This document shows, one piece after another, positions 43,247-55,146 of a DNA stretch of 64,000 nucleotides. Within the stretch, counting starts at the first letter, position 1. Each line of letters opens with the position of its first letter. The notes under the pieces are model-generated. The model worked only from the letters and a program-made list of their open reading frames with translations. It had not been told where the DNA came from and ran no database searches. A program made the translations under genes and the position numbers. This DNA comes from Adiantum capillus-veneris (lineage: Eukaryota > Streptophyta > Polypodiopsida > Polypodiales > Pteridaceae), in the NCBI GenBank assembly GCA_014529385.2, contig CM043971.1:29405709-29469708 (forward strand), read 5' to 3'.

Positions 43247-44262
43247 GCTGAGAGTTCCGACCCTGCTAATGTAGCTGAAGCAAACTCTTCCACTGGTGTC
43301 TGGTCCACATCCTTGTAACTATGATCTTTCAGGTGTATTTTGGTTGTTGTCTCACCATGGCTGAGGTATATGTGGTCGTAACCCCAATCCTGGACCATCT
43401 TTAATTGTCTCATGGATGGTCTTCCCAAGATGATCTCGTAATTGTTCTTTTTGTTGAAATCGTCTATTGCAAATGTATGCTCATACTCGATTCCGCACGA
43501 AGTGACAATTACTTTTTCTAAGAGTCCTAGAGGCTTCTCCATGAACCCATCTGCCAATTACAATTTCATTATGGTGGCTCTCAAAGCTGGTTTTTCCCAT
43601 TTTTTCCAGATTTCTTTGGTGGCGATAGCAACTCTTGCTGCACTGTCAAGAATAGTTTTGGAAAATACTCCTTGGACTTCTACTGGTAGTGTGGTGTTTC
43701 CATCTTCTCCCTCGCAATACTCTCCAACCTTGTTTAAAGGTACTGGCCTAGTGTTTAGTTGAGGCCTGTCCAATTCTCTAGTCCCTTTCTGAAGCTTCGA
43801 GGTGGGGTCTTTCACTCCAAATTTTTCTAGGCATTTGCCTACTGTGGTCCACATGTTTGGTCGTAACCTTAGGAGTTCGGCTAATGTGATTGTGCATGCC
43901 ACCGGGGTGGACAATAACTCAATCAACCATTGTGAATCCATCACTTTGTTAGAAGAAAATCTTTGAGATGGGATTGCTCTCACCTTAGACTTGGCTTCAT
44001 ACTCTCCTAGGTAAGAGGGTAGAGTTTTCAGCGAGTCTGGTTGGTTGTGCCCCGAACTAATTGACCCCTGGTCTCCCCCTTGTGAATGTATATCAAAGTT
44101 CATTTGTGATCTTGCCTCAAATTCTTCAATAGGAGGTAAGATCTCATTTTTCTCTTTTCTCGTGTTGTTCATGTGGGAACTCTCCCTGTTAGCTTTGTTG
44201 GCCTCACGGATTTGCTTCCACACATCATCTAGACCGTTACAATCCTTACCCAGTTCTGCCAA
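43189..44262 (-). pseudogene. Gyp-B protease region
   Basis: A frame from 44262 (MAELGKDCNGLDDVWKQI) carries an 80-residue spacer, a conserved segment (TPVACTITLAELLRLRPNMW) and the retropepsin start TILDSAARVAIATKEIW; the active-site Gly is Ala. A stop at 43558 precedes EKPLGLLEKVIVTSCGIEYEHTFAI and YEIILGRPSMRQLKMVQDWG, the second half of the fold. Gyp-C (55147-55897) has the same arrangement. This protease would process Gag and Pol. Confidence 0.83.
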
Positions 44263-47200
44263 TGTTTAGGCTGAAACTCGTCACTTGCTCCATCTGTAGT
44301 ATTTGGCACTATGATAGGCTCTCCCCTAGACTCATAGGCATTCGTGAGTCTTTCCTTCGTTTCTACTTGTTCCTTTAAAGTTGGTTTGATAGGGGTTGGA
44401 GCTGGTACTTCGTGCCCCTTTGCAGGTTTACCAAATGGGTTTTCTATCAAAGATTGAGCTGTTTCGATCATCTTTCTACACATTTCCAACCTCTGTTTTT
44501 TCTATTTCAGCATATGGATAAGTCATCCATCTTTGCTCTTGGGTTTGGTTCTTTTTGAGTCTAGCTTCGTAAGCTTTTAGAAGTGCATCTAACTGCTCAT
44601 TTACCTTGTCTACCAGTACTGATCCTCCTGATCTTGCACTTTTGGGTTCTGCTATTTCCTTGGGCACTATGGTTGCCGTAGTGTGTGAGCTTAGGCTAGC
44701 TAGATCCTCTAACCGCTCTAATCTATCCTTTGTGTGTTTTAACTCCTCGAATAGAGCAGTTTGCTCTCGTTCTTTCTTGGCTTTCATACGCGCCTATCTA
44801 GCTTTCCAAGTGCTTCTCTGATTTTTCGTTTCTGAACTTGGGGCATCGGTTTTTGGCTCTTCAATTATGGGTTCGTTCATCATTCTTTGAGCTTGTGCTC
44901 GTGTCATTGCCTGAATAGGTATTATTGTTTCATTTTCTGACCTTCCACTGGAAGGCACTGCTTCCAACATGTTCAAGGTAGTTTTTAATGCTTTGCTCGG
45001 GTTCTTAGGGCAATTAAGAATCAAATTAGTAACTCCACACTCGGTGCAATATGCGTTGACTCTAATGATTTCATCATGAGGACAATCTCTTAGCCAATGG
45101 TCTCCACCACACTTGTAGCAGGGTCCTTTAGGCTGTTGAGGTGCTCCTTGAGCTCCTCTTTGTTGGTATGCATGTCTCTGCCCGCCCATGCCTTCGTTGG
45201 CTATGAACAACAATGTTCATTCATTTAAGCTATATCTTCCTTCTTCTGCTGCCTGCGCAGCTGTTGGTGGTCCTGCACCTCCCATCACGCTCCATGGTTC
45301 TAGTGTTGAGGGTTCTTCTACTGGATAGTAGACAAGATTTGTCGCATATCCACTGGGATCTTCATAATATGCATGCATAGGCACCAAAGCCTTCTCTTCC
45401 GATTCGGTTACTGTTGGTGTGTATCTTATGCTGACTGGTCGTAATCCTGGTAGGGGTGGTTGTTGCCCCAACACTGGTTGTGGTCTTTCTACACCTACAG
45501 GTCCTGGTAGGTTGCCTGCTTGATACCTAGGCATCGGTGGAACCTGAGGAGATGCTACTTGAGCTTGAAGAGCATAAGGTCTATCTCTCACATATCCCTT
45601 GTTATAATAACATTCCTCCGTCCCACGGTTTGGTCCATTTTTGTTCAATAGAACACCACTTGGGCTGTTTAGCCTGGGGTTTGGCGTACAAGTTAATATT
45701 TTTTAGCACTTCTTCTACAAGCTGCTCCTGGTTTACAGATGCTTCTCCTTTCGGTGCTGTCTTAGAAGACTTGCTTCCACTTTGTTGTGAGGATGAATCG
45801 TCGTCAAGATCCTTGAACTCACCCTCTTTGTAGACCGCACAATTGTCCACAAGGTAAAGAGCCTCCTTGGTTAACTCATTCAACGTCGTGCTCCTCTTCA
45901 TATGTAAGTCCTTCTGGAGATCTGCATTTCTTAGTCCTTGGATAAATATAAGCATAAGTCTGGACTGAGTTGGCAGTTCTTCCACAGGACAGAACTTAAC
46001 ATATCTTTTTAGTCTTAGGGATGCCTTTCGCACAGATTCTCCGTCTTTCTGTTTGAATTTATGAATTTGTGAGACGGTATTATGAGCTATTCGCCTTTGT
46101 GACAATTCCTCGATAAACTCGTCAAACACCTCTTCCATAGACTCAAAGTCTATACACTCCACAGAGTCAAACCAAGTAGCAGCGTCATCCTCTAGGGTTA
46201 GTCCAAACCCTGCAAATTGGGTAGGGAAGTCTAACACCTCTTCCGCTCTAATTACACGCACAAAGGCTGCTACATGATCTCTTGGATCTCTGTTTTCCAT
46301 GTATTTCTTGTTTACCCATTTTTGCACTTCAGAAAGTCTAATTCTACGATGGTCTACAAATCTCATCATTGAATCTCCTTGTCCTAATCCATATACCTCC
46401 TCTGGTCTTCGGTAGTAGGCTGGTTCCTCTCCCAGTGGTGCTCCTAAGCCATAATTTCTAACAGTTCTTGCCATAGATGGTTCATCTCTCCGAACTCGTT
46501 CTATGGGTGGTCTTCCAGGCTCCATTGACCCTCGAGTCTTTGGCTTACTCTCTCCTTGATACCTTGAATAGAGTGGTGGTTCTTGCAAATCCCTTAGCCC
46601 TTGTGCGGCTTGATAACCATCTCGGTTTCGGTCTTGTTCTAATGTTGCACTCTGTCGAAGCCATGCCTGCAATGATGGTTGAGTTGCTGGTTGGCTTTGG
46701 TTGTTGAATGTCTGCGGTCGGGTGGAATGTGAGGTTGCGTCATACTCCTCTGAGAAGGGATTTGTCGACTTGCTAGGGGTGTAGGTGACTCTTGGCACTT
46801 CATCGGGGGCATATGTTGATGCTCCTGGAACTGTTGCCTTTTCTACCTCCTCTAGGAGAATACGTTGGTATTCTCTCCCGTACCTATCAACAAAAACGAT
46901 ATCCTTCCCCATTGCAATATCATAAGAGAATAAGTAGAGAACCTTGTCTTTGCTTAACTTGTTTGGATATGGTTCTTTGCAGCGAAAGTAAGAGACCATC
47001 CCCTCACTCTCATGCTTGTAAATTCCCACATTCTCATTATAAGTTGACACCCTGGTTGTTTTCTTGTCATACATAAAAATTGCTCCAGGTCGATCAATGT
47101 TTGGAGGCGGTTCTTGAGTTTCTGAAACCATTTTCCCCTTCGCCACGTTATCTCCATATCTGTTGTAATCCTCAGGGTTACTAACTATCAAATAGTGGTT

Positions 47201-47617
47201 CCCCTTTTTGTCTCGGAATCTATCTCCATCATCATAGACTTGTATTATCTCCAGTCTCTGAGTCGGTCTTTCTTCAATACAAATGCACTTGCGTCCTCGA
47301 TAGTCAGAATAAACTAGGGCTCCCCTCGAGTTTGTTCCTTCTAAGAAGATCACAATGAACTTGGAATCATTCAAAGGATTTAGGGAGGTGCTTCCTCCTA
47401 ACATTGGTCCGTCATAGGTGAAACCTCCTGGCTGTTGACTACCCATCATGAAGAAGGATTTGTCGGATGAAGTGTCAGTATCATTACCCTCCTCAATAAT
47501 TGGTGCTAGTGGATCTAGCCTTGCCTGAGTTACACTCTCCTCGGTGGATACTAAGCTACCTTGGTCACTTGCCACCTTTTGGTCTCTAAAAATGTATCTT
47601 CCTGATCTTAAATTCAT
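44229..47617 (-). pseudogene. Gyp-B gag
   Basis: It starts at the ATG of MNLRSGR, as in Gyp-A; the frame upstream is open only through non-ATG codons. A 671-codon frame contains the gag core (FGLTLEDDAATWFDSV, FKQKDGESVRKASLRLKRY, IQGLRNADLQKDLHM) and ends by a one-base shift near 45620. The Pro/Gln-rich part (RPQPVLGQQPPLPG), a TGA at 45217, then the knuckles CYKCGGDHWLRDC and CTECGVTNLILNC (His replaced by Asn in the second) follow. After a TAG at 44794 come a charged helix (KKEREQTALFEELKHTKDRLE) and further shifts near 44485 and 44250. Structural protein, clearly inactive now. Confidence 0.88.
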
Positions 47618-48034
47618 CAAACTTATCAATGCAATTTATTACAAATCCAACCACTTACCTGGCAAAGGATCAATCTTCGCACAACTTGCTTTGCTGCTGA
47701 ATATACCTGTATACAAGCGTTTAATTTCGGCAATCGAATCAAAGCATTTAACTACTAGAGGCTATCTTAGTATTGATTGGTATAATTGGAGAGTTAACCT
47801 CAACCACTTCTGTATTTTATACACTGATGATGTTCTGGATTAGGTCTGCTAATCTGGAACTGTACTTCCCTCGGATGTTGGTCAATTTACGTGAAAAGTC
47901 TGAATTCAGTCTTTGCTCCGTCAAAAGGTCAAACAAGGTCCAAATTCACTTCTAAAAGAAGTTATGGAACCCTTAAGCCAAATGGAATCTCACTGTATAA
48001 GCTCAATCAACTTTTCTCTTCAGTAGGCCCCAGT

Positions 48035-48058
48035 AGACGTCCTACACGTAGGATGTCT
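48035..48058. repeat. 24-bp palindrome, Gyp-B gag leader copy 1
   Basis: Two substitutions from the perfect form (AGACGTCC, centre ACACGT). Confidence 0.92.
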
Positions 48059-48309
48059 CCTGCTATGTTTTGCCTGAATTTTTGCACTATGCATTCCTCT
48101 TCATGTGCTGAGTCCACAGCTGTTTTCACTTTTTGATTTGGACACCTATAAGCTGGTCAATGGATCAAAAATCTATTTCGACAGCCTGCTGTTAGTCTTG
48201 TCAGTCTAATCAACTCCAATTTGGACCAAAATTGACTAGGAGGCTTGCCTGAGGCTATACAACACCTTGCTATGCCCACAGTCAGTATCTGGCTTCAATT
48301 TGTTGCATT

Positions 48310-48333
48310 AGACATCCTACACGTAGCATGTCT
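48310..48333. repeat. 24-bp palindrome, gag leader copy 2
   Basis: Two substitutions (centre ACACGT, AGCATG for AGGATG); 275 bp from copy 1. Confidence 0.92.
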
Positions 48334-48432
48334 AATTGCTCAAAATGGCTTCAAATGCAAAGCACAGACTCCTCTTGAGGTGCTGATCACTTTGGTATGC
48401 TCAAAATAGTTTGGAGTGCAAAATCACATAGA

Positions 48433-48456
48433 TGACATCCTACGCGTAGGATGTCT
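48433..48456. repeat. 24-bp palindrome, gag leader copy 3
   Basis: Only the first base differs (T for A); 123 bp from copy 2. Confidence 0.95.
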
Positions 48457-48874
48457 TTTTGGCCTGTTTGACCCCAGACTTGACCCACAGCTTCCCCTTG
48501 ATATCAACAACCCAGTGGTATGCTTAGATATTGGTTTGGATTTCAAAAGTCCCCAATTTTAGCTATTCTAGCCTTTTCAGTCAAAAGTGCTAAAGTCTGC
48601 TTAGAACCCAATTTTCTCCCCCAAATGAGATGAAACCTTTCTTAGTCACTCAATATATCATGCAGATTATGTTCATGCAGCCATCCTAAGGTTTTGGTCT
48701 TGAAATAATGCCTTGGCACAATTTGAGTAGGATGTCTGGCAATTTCAGTCTATCTGGCCTTATCTTGTCAAGATATGGTCAAATTTCTACTTTCCAGGTG
48801 AAAATAGGGTAAAACCTACCTTTTGAACACACTGGTCAACTCAAAATTCAAAAATTCCCACCAGATTAGCCTGT

Positions 48875-48898
48875 AGACATCCTACGCGTAGGATGTCT
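48875..48898. repeat. 24-bp palindrome, gag leader copy 4
   Basis: Perfect copy, identical to 36227-36250; 442 bp from copy 3. Confidence 0.96.
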
Positions 48899-49267
48899 GT
48901 CTCTTGGCTTAAAATTAAATTTTTTCTTGACAAAAATGCTCCTGATGCTCTGCAGCTCTATCAGAAACACTCACAGTAACTTTTGGACTTCACTTCAGCT
49001 TTCAAACACACCTTTGCGTCTTTTACAACCTTGTGATGAATCTAACAAGCAAGTATACATGCATGAAATGCTCTAGATCCCGAATCATGATGTCTTACTT
49101 ACTCTAATCCTACTCATCATGTGAAATGGTGATAATGGTGTTTTGCTTGCTTCCTGGCCTCTTCGGACTCTCAATCTCTCTTCTCACCGCTTCTACCACT
49201 CAAACTCCTACTCTTTACAACACAACTCAACTAAAAACTACCTAAGTCCACCTAAAATTACCTAAGT

Positions 49268-49360
49268 CAAAGGGGATCTAGGCCAGACACATGCTCCCTA
49301 GACTCCCTCTAGGACATGGCTTGGTGGAGATTAGCATGTTCCAGTTCCCTTTGTCTTACA
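49268..49360 (+). repeat. 5' LTR remnant of Lrd-B
   Basis: The last about 50 bases (GTGGAGATTAGCATGTTCC and on to CTTACA) match the 3' LTR. Upstream the match fades and the left limit is approximate. Confidence 0.6.
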
Positions 49361-49361
49361 C

Positions 49362-49373
49362 TGGTATCAGAGC
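49362..49373 (+). promoter_or_regulatory. PBS of Lrd-B, initiator tRNA-Met
   Basis: TGGTATCAGAGC, one base after the LTR end. Confidence 0.95.
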
Positions 49374-49423
49374 TCAGGGAGGGAGCAGCCATGGAGGAGG
49401 GGAAGAAGCATGGCCTTCTCTCC

Positions 49424-49427
<4 letters not shown>

Positions 49428-49479
<52 letters not shown>
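49428..49479. repeat. (CT)n microsatellite in Lrd-B leader
   Basis: About 26 CT units starting 55 bases after the PBS, in the same sense orientation and place as in Lrd-A. Confidence 0.97.
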
Positions 49480-49484
<5 letters not shown>

Positions 49485-49505
49485 CCTTGTGAAGCATGCA
49501 ACGAA

Positions 49506-49585
49506 GAAGCCAAGATGGATGAGGAGTTTTGAAACCAAGACGGATGAGGAGTTTTGCAGCCAAGACGAATGAGGAGTTTTGCATG
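49506..49585. repeat. Three short tandem units
   Basis: Three imperfect units of about 27 bp, each with GATGAGGAGTTTTG or GAATGAGGAGTTTTG, directly after the CT tract. Confidence 0.85.
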
Positions 49586-50950
49586 CTTCACATGGCAGAC
49601 GTATATGTTTCCCAATTCCGCCCACTATTTCAAATATGTGTCACGACAAAGTCCCTAGGTGCTGGTCAAATCTGTTTTCTAGACCATTTTCATCACGACA
49701 TATCAGGAACAATTTCGATAGCCAAAAATTGTCGGATACTTAGAATGACTTGTTCAGGTACAAGTACTGCTAAACAACATTACAGATGGTTGTTTATACA
49801 TATAGCAAGGCTCTAAGTTGTTAATGAAAAAGTTTCATTGTCTATACCTAGAAGTGATCAATGTTTCACCTTCTATTGTGATTTAGACATTTCAGCAAGG
49901 CTTGCAAAAGATTGCAACTGAAAGTATTTAGTTTCTTTTCAGAACTATTTACATTCCTTTTTAATGTGTGCTAGGCGCATCACATATTTCCATAAGTATT
50001 GGCAAGGACCACCATGGATATACAGGTTTGTATATGTTTTTTGCTAAATACATGCACACTAGGTGTTATGGGCCCTAGTGTTTAGCAAAGGCTGATTTGG
50101 AATGGCATGCATATTCCTCAAGTTGTTGCTTATGAAGCATTTTGCACTCTATGTGCAGTATCTCAATGAGTTTACTCTTCGGTCTACCAATCACCAATAG
50201 AGGTCATGGCTCGGTTTGGGTGCTTGTGGATCTCTCAAAGTTCACCACGATGGTTATTCAGCCAATTGTTGATTCCTCAGCAATGTGGTATGATATTGTG
50301 ATCCCCGTTTACCGGCCATCAGGAACGACTGTCTGTAAACCGTGGGGGAAACACACCTCAGTATTGTCAATTATTCAAGGGGACATGTAGATTGCAAAGT
50401 GTAATCTTGTGCTAAAGGATATGCAAGTGCGTACGTTAGCACCAAGCGATCCAATCAGTAAGCATTTATTGCTCTACTTAGAGTTTGCGTACTATAAGTT
50501 AGAGCATGTTTGCGACTAGGTGTAGTCTCTTCATGTATAACTTAGGTTCTCAACCTTGAACACTCAATAGGGTGGGGTTGTTTACTGATGATGAAAATTG
50601 GGAACAAGTCAAGGACTTAAACTTGGCTCATGAGTTATGTCAGCAAGTTATTTTCATGGAAAGTGACAAGAGGTACTCTTTTTGGTACATCTTTGTTGTG
50701 ATAAACTCGTTTACCATGCTCATGAGCGTTGTAAATGGAGTCTACACACTATGTTTGAATAGGAACCGGTACCATCAGATGGTTACAAATGGACAACAAT
50801 GTAGAAAATCAAGATGTTACTCTTGATTTCATTGAACCTCCTACTGAATCGGGTTCCACTCAAATGAGCCATTGGATCCATGAGGGATGTTACGGTAGAA
50901 AACATTAATGTTCTTATAAAGATTACATCACTTGTGTTTTCATGGACGAA
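49586..50950 (+). other. Interior of Lrd-B, non-coding
   Basis: No supported gene. It shares scattered segments with Lrd-A: the hairpin at 50056-50081, wording near 50410 (GCTAAAGGATATGC), and the relic frame before the polypurine tract. Confidence 0.6.
50056..50081. repeat. Hairpin shared with Lrd-A
   Basis: ACACTAGG and CCTAGTGT with a 10-base loop. Outer bases GCTAAA and TTTAGC extend the pairing. Confidence 0.75.
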
Positions 50951-50956
50951 AACGCT

Positions 50957-50974
50957 TCTCCAAGGGGGGAGTAA
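50957..50974 (+). promoter_or_regulatory. Polypurine tract of Lrd-B
   Basis: CTCCAAGGGGGGAGTAA precedes the LTR. It is the same sequence as in Lrd-A. Confidence 0.85.
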
Positions 50975-51117
50975 TGTCAGGACAAGGATAGGACCAGTCA
51001 CGGCCAAGGGCCAGGATGGACATGCAGTCAAGGGGGTCCCTATATTTAGCAGGCCAAGGACCTATATAGGGCATGGCTGGGTGGAGATTAGCATGTTCCA
51101 GTTCCCTTTGTCTTACA
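50975..51117 (+). repeat. 3' LTR of Lrd-B
   Basis: 143 bp, TGTCAGGAC to TCTTACA. It shares its design with the 131-bp Lrd-A LTR (CCAAGGGCCAGGATGGACAT, GGTGGAGA) but is clearly diverged. Confidence 0.88.
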
Positions 51118-53333
51118 ACTTATGTACTTAACAGGTGTCCTATGAAAGCATTGTAGTCTATTACTCCATATGAAGCATGGCATGATAGAAAGCCTTCTAT
51201 TGAGCACATGCGTGTTTTTGGCTGTTTGGCATATGCTTTAGTGCCATAAACACACCGCAAAAAATTGGATGATAAGGCTGTCAAATGTATTATTGTTGGT
51301 TATAGTGCTGAAAGCAAAGGTTATAGGTTGTATCATCCACAAACAAAGTGTATTTTGGTTTCACGGGATGTAGTGTTTGTGGAAGATTCTGTTCAGCCCT
51401 TGCTGTCATTTACTAGAGACAGTAATGTAAGCTCACAGGACATTTATGACACTTTTGCCTTTTTTTAGTGGTGGAAGTTCGAATGTAAATTCCAAGGAGG
51501 CAAATATACAGCCTATGAGGGTTCTCAAAAATTTTATAGATCAACCTATTATTGATGGAGATGTACATGATGTACTTGATGAGGAAAGGGCTGAAAATGA
51601 GCAGGCTAGAGGTATGCCAAAATGGCTGGTGCATACATTGCGTGACAGTAAATTGGATGCACCTTTGTCTAGTCATACTCACTTAGGCTCTGGCCATGCA
51701 TCTTATGCATCAGATTGTTATGCTTTGGCTGTGTCTAGCTTACATGATGTTGAGGAACCTCTGTCTTTTGATGAAGCACATAATTCAAAAAATTGGATGG
51801 TTGCCATGCAATCAGAATATGATGCACTTATAGAAAATGGCACATGGAATTTATGTGGTTTGCCTCATGGCAAAAAGGCCATTGGTACGAAGTGGGTTTA
51901 CAAGTTGAAACACAAACCGGATGGTGAGATCGATCGCCATAAGGCTCGACTTGTTGCAAAGGGTTATGCACAACAAAAAGGCATAGATTATGAAGAGACT
52001 TTTGCTCCCACTTGTTGTACGACTACTGTGCATTTTCTATGTGCATTGGGAGCTCATTTTGGTTGGAATGTACATCAATCAGACATTGTTACTACTTTCT
52101 TGAATGGTGACTTATTTGAGGAAGTTTATGTAAAGCAACCCGGCGGTTATGTCAAGAAAGGACAAGAGGACAAAGTGTGCAACTGTAAGAAGGCTTTGAA
52201 TGGGTTGAAGCAATCTCCTCGTGCTTGGTATGAGAAAGCTGACACTCATTTGGTCAAACGAGGCTTTCGTTACAGTCCAAGAGAAAGCACATTGTATGTA
52301 AAGCGTGAGGGTGATGTACTTCTCATTGTGGTTCTTTATGTAGATGATTTGCTGATCACTGGACCAAATGAGAGACATATTGTTGAATTTAAGGCTGATT
52401 TGAATGCTACTTTCAAGATGAAAGATTTGGGGCTGTTGGCATCATTACTTGGGCATACAGTGTGATGGTGGTATTTCCTTGTATCTGAAAAGTTACATAG
52501 AGACATTGCTATGTAAGTTTGGACTTGAGGATTGCAAACCTATTGCCACTCCCATGGAAATAGGTTTAAAATTGAGTCTTCATGATGCTGGTGATCCTAC
52601 AAATGTCACTCTTTACCAAACTATTGTTGGATGCCTCATTTATGTATGCAACATGAGGCCGGTGATATTCAGTTTGCAGTCTCACAGGTCAGTAGATTTA
52701 TGCATATCTTAGGGTATAAGCATTGGCAGGCTTCTGCTACCTTAGTGGCACTTTATATCTTGGCTTGTTTTATCCAAAGGGGGGATCATTGCCGCGACTT
52801 ACATGCTTTTTTGGACTCAGACCAGGTTGGTCATTTTGACAGGTGAGTGTCCACAAGTGGTTTTGTTTCATGCTTGGCAGTTCATGTATACCATGGTTGA
52901 GCAAGAAGCAACCTACTGTGGCCACTTCTAGTTGTGAGGCTGAGTATAGGGTAGTCTTCACACCTACGATTGAGTGTGTATGGCTCAGACGCCTTATGGC
53001 TGATTTGGGTGTTGGACAGGACATTGTCAACACTATCTACACTGATAGTTAGAGCTCATTGACAGTTGCAAGGAACCCAGTTTTTCATGCTCGCACAAAG
53101 CACATTGAGGTGCATTACCACTATGCCAGGGAGAGGCTCTCAACAGGAGAGATCAGCTTGGCTTATGTGCCAACACAGGACAACCTTGCAGATATTTTCA
53201 CAAAGGCATTGTCTCGTGATGAGAAGCTTGAAGCTTTCTGCAAACCTTTGGGGACTGATCATGTCCTCAGCGCATGGCACTTTCCTTTACTCATGTGCCA
53301 ACTTTTGTTCAACGTATCACTCCAAGGGGGATC
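51118..53333 (+). pseudogene. Cop-2 right half: copia integrase end, RT, RNase H
   Basis: It starts abruptly inside integrase (TYVLNRCPTKAL in the family), with stops near 51155 and 51249. The frame at 51265-51468 and 51446-52465 covers the linker and RT with KWVYKLKHK, YGLKQSPRAWY changed to NGLKQSPRAWY, and YVDDLLI. A small shift follows at 52435, then the RT end and RNase H in pieces (FMLGSSCIPWLSKKQPTVATSSCEAEYR), a TAG at 53050 and the tail DNLADIFTKALS. It matches Cop-3 closely. About 190 residues of the family's sequence lie between the end of the left half and this start. Confidence 0.9.
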
Positions 53334-53555
53334 GGTTACCATATACATGTGGTAATGACGTGTATGAACACACTAGGACCGTCGGGGAATTTTTTCCCTC
53401 TTTAGGAGGTTTTTTACCATGTGCATTGTATATACACCCATCACTGTAGGGCTATCTTCCATTGCACACTAAGTAATACACTCTTAGTTGTGTGCCTTGA
53501 GCTTCCTTCGTCTTCTCCAAGCTGTGTGCGTTTCTCTGCAACCCTAGTTCCAACA
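53334..53555 (+). repeat. 3' LTR of Cop-2
   Basis: 222 bp matching the Cop-3 LTR, ending in CCTAGTTCCAACA. Its first base is changed (GG for TG). It is preceded by the polypurine stretch AAGGGGGATC. Confidence 0.9.
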
Positions 53556-54620
53556 CAGGACAAGGTCTACCACTGGGACAACCTATGGGACAACACAAAC
53601 CATTGCAATGGTGTGCCATCAAAGGGAAATGGACAAACCATGAAACGAACAAGTGCTATTATAAGCCCAAATATGATGAAAATGTCCAGTACATGCCAAT
53701 GAGACAACATGGACAATGCATGTATAGATATCCATCAAACATGGCACCAGTTCATAAGCCACCTATGGCGATGGAGAGACCACAACCCGTATTAGGACAA
53801 CAACCGTCACTACCATAAAACAATGATGTACTAGTCAAGTACATGCTTCCTGAAGAGTAAGTGGATGAGCAGGCTCTAGTAGCAATCACACCATATTATG
53901 AGGCAAGCATTGTAACAGTGGGTGTAGAGGGTGAGTGGTACACTCAGTCGACACTTGCCACAATGGAACAAGTTTATCAGACACCACTTGATGCAACACC
54001 AATCTACTTCATTGCAAACCAAGGGGTTAGACCACCCATGATGAAATCAATGCCTAAGCCAAAAATCAGGAATTTCCATAATTGTGGGATAGATGACCAC
54101 TCGAAAAATGAATGTCCAAAGCCAGATAAGAATATTAGACCAATCGAGGCATATTGTGCAGGATGAGGTTGCAAGGACAGACATTTGCCAGCAGATTGTC
54201 ATAGGAATCCAGTGAACAAGGGGAAGGCAACCATAAACATAGTTCAAGTTACACGTAGCTCATTAGAAGGGAAACCCACAATTTCAATTCGGGTAGTTAC
54301 TAAGGCTCAGGGTAGGAAGAATAGACAAAAAAATGCAAGTGGGTCAGACGCACCTAGCCAACCATCAAAAGACTCCAAAAAAGGACGATGCAAACGATAC
54401 GCTCTTAGGAGACAAAAACAATGAAAGGAGATTGAAAAGAAAGTGCAAAAGAAGGTAGAGAAAATAATGCAGACGTTGTCATTGGAATTTAAAGAGACAA
54501 AACCAAGGTCGACAGGATCTGTACTTGTGGACAAAATATACGAACCAATCAACGCAGCCCCTGGAAGGTTTCCAAGTGAGATTGAAAGCGGGTTAGACAT
54601 TAGAAACTAAATGGAAAATT
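53556..54620 (+). pseudogene. Gyp-C gag, C-terminal part
   Basis: Fragments of the same gag as Gyp-A and Gyp-B: QWCAIKGKWTNHETNKCYY, then ERPQPVLGQQPSLP, a stop at 53816, a segment with YEASIVTVGVEGEWYTQSTLA, a zinc-knuckle remnant NCGIDDHSKNEC and a Lys/Gln/Arg-rich helix near 54420-54500. Stops at several places. The N-terminal half is missing, replaced by the Cop-2 LTR. Confidence 0.8.
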
Positions 54621-55146
54621 TACCCAGTACCTAACATGGAAGCTGCTAAACTTGAAGCTTACAAAAACTTAGTGCAAATCACGCAACCCATGTTGGAGAA
54701 ACAAAAACTTTAGTTGGAAATCAAGCAAAAATTGAAACCTGATCGAACAAAGACAAAGCGCAAGATGACGAAGAGTTGAGAAAAACTCTAGTAGACACTG
54801 ATACACCTGAACTAATAGTTTCAAATAGTGAGGAGGGGTTGGGTGGAGTTTCTTTAGTTAATGAAGACTGGCCAAACCACCTTTGAGAACGAGTTTGGGA
54901 AGCGAAGGACGAGAGCCTAACTCTGAAATCAACTCATATCAAAGAGGTGTGGCTAGATCAACCACCCATGTAACTAGATGAACAATCTTTGTATGGGGAT
55001 CATAGCAATCAAGCTTATCAAAAGCTCAAACTTTGCAGACACTGCCTTCATATCTGGGTGAAAATGAAGAAAAATCAATGGTGCATAAAACGTCGAAATT
55101 GAGTACACGAAAGCAAACTTTGGACGTAGTAAACTTGTAGTCAATT
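54621..55146 (+). other. Gyp-C gag-protease spacer, degraded
   Basis: Between the gag helix and protease, this stretch shows only broken frames matching the charged spacer of Gyp-B (44262-44476). No separate feature is seen. Confidence 0.5.

Larger units (their letters stand above)
47618..49267 (-). other. Gyp-B leader upstream of gag
   Basis: About 1.6 kb without supported frames, carrying four palindromes between 48035 and 48898. The outer part (49020-49260) resembles the Gyp-A leader near its PBS (CTCTAGATC, CTAAACTAAAAAT-like wording), but the PBS and 5' LTR are missing, cut off where Lrd-B starts. Confidence 0.68.
49268..51117 (+). mobile_element. Lrd-B: short non-coding LTR element, 5' LTR truncated
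   Basis: Same family as Lrd-A but plus-strand and only about 1.85 kb. It has a 5' LTR remnant, an initiator-Met PBS, a CT tract, a short non-coding interior with the shared hairpin, a polypurine tract overlapping a relic frame (CVFMDENASPRGE), and a 143-bp 3' LTR. Its right flank is Cop-2 integrase sequence, so it inserted there; its left flank is Gyp-B leader. The left edge is therefore a later rearrangement rather than an insertion border. Confidence 0.83.
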
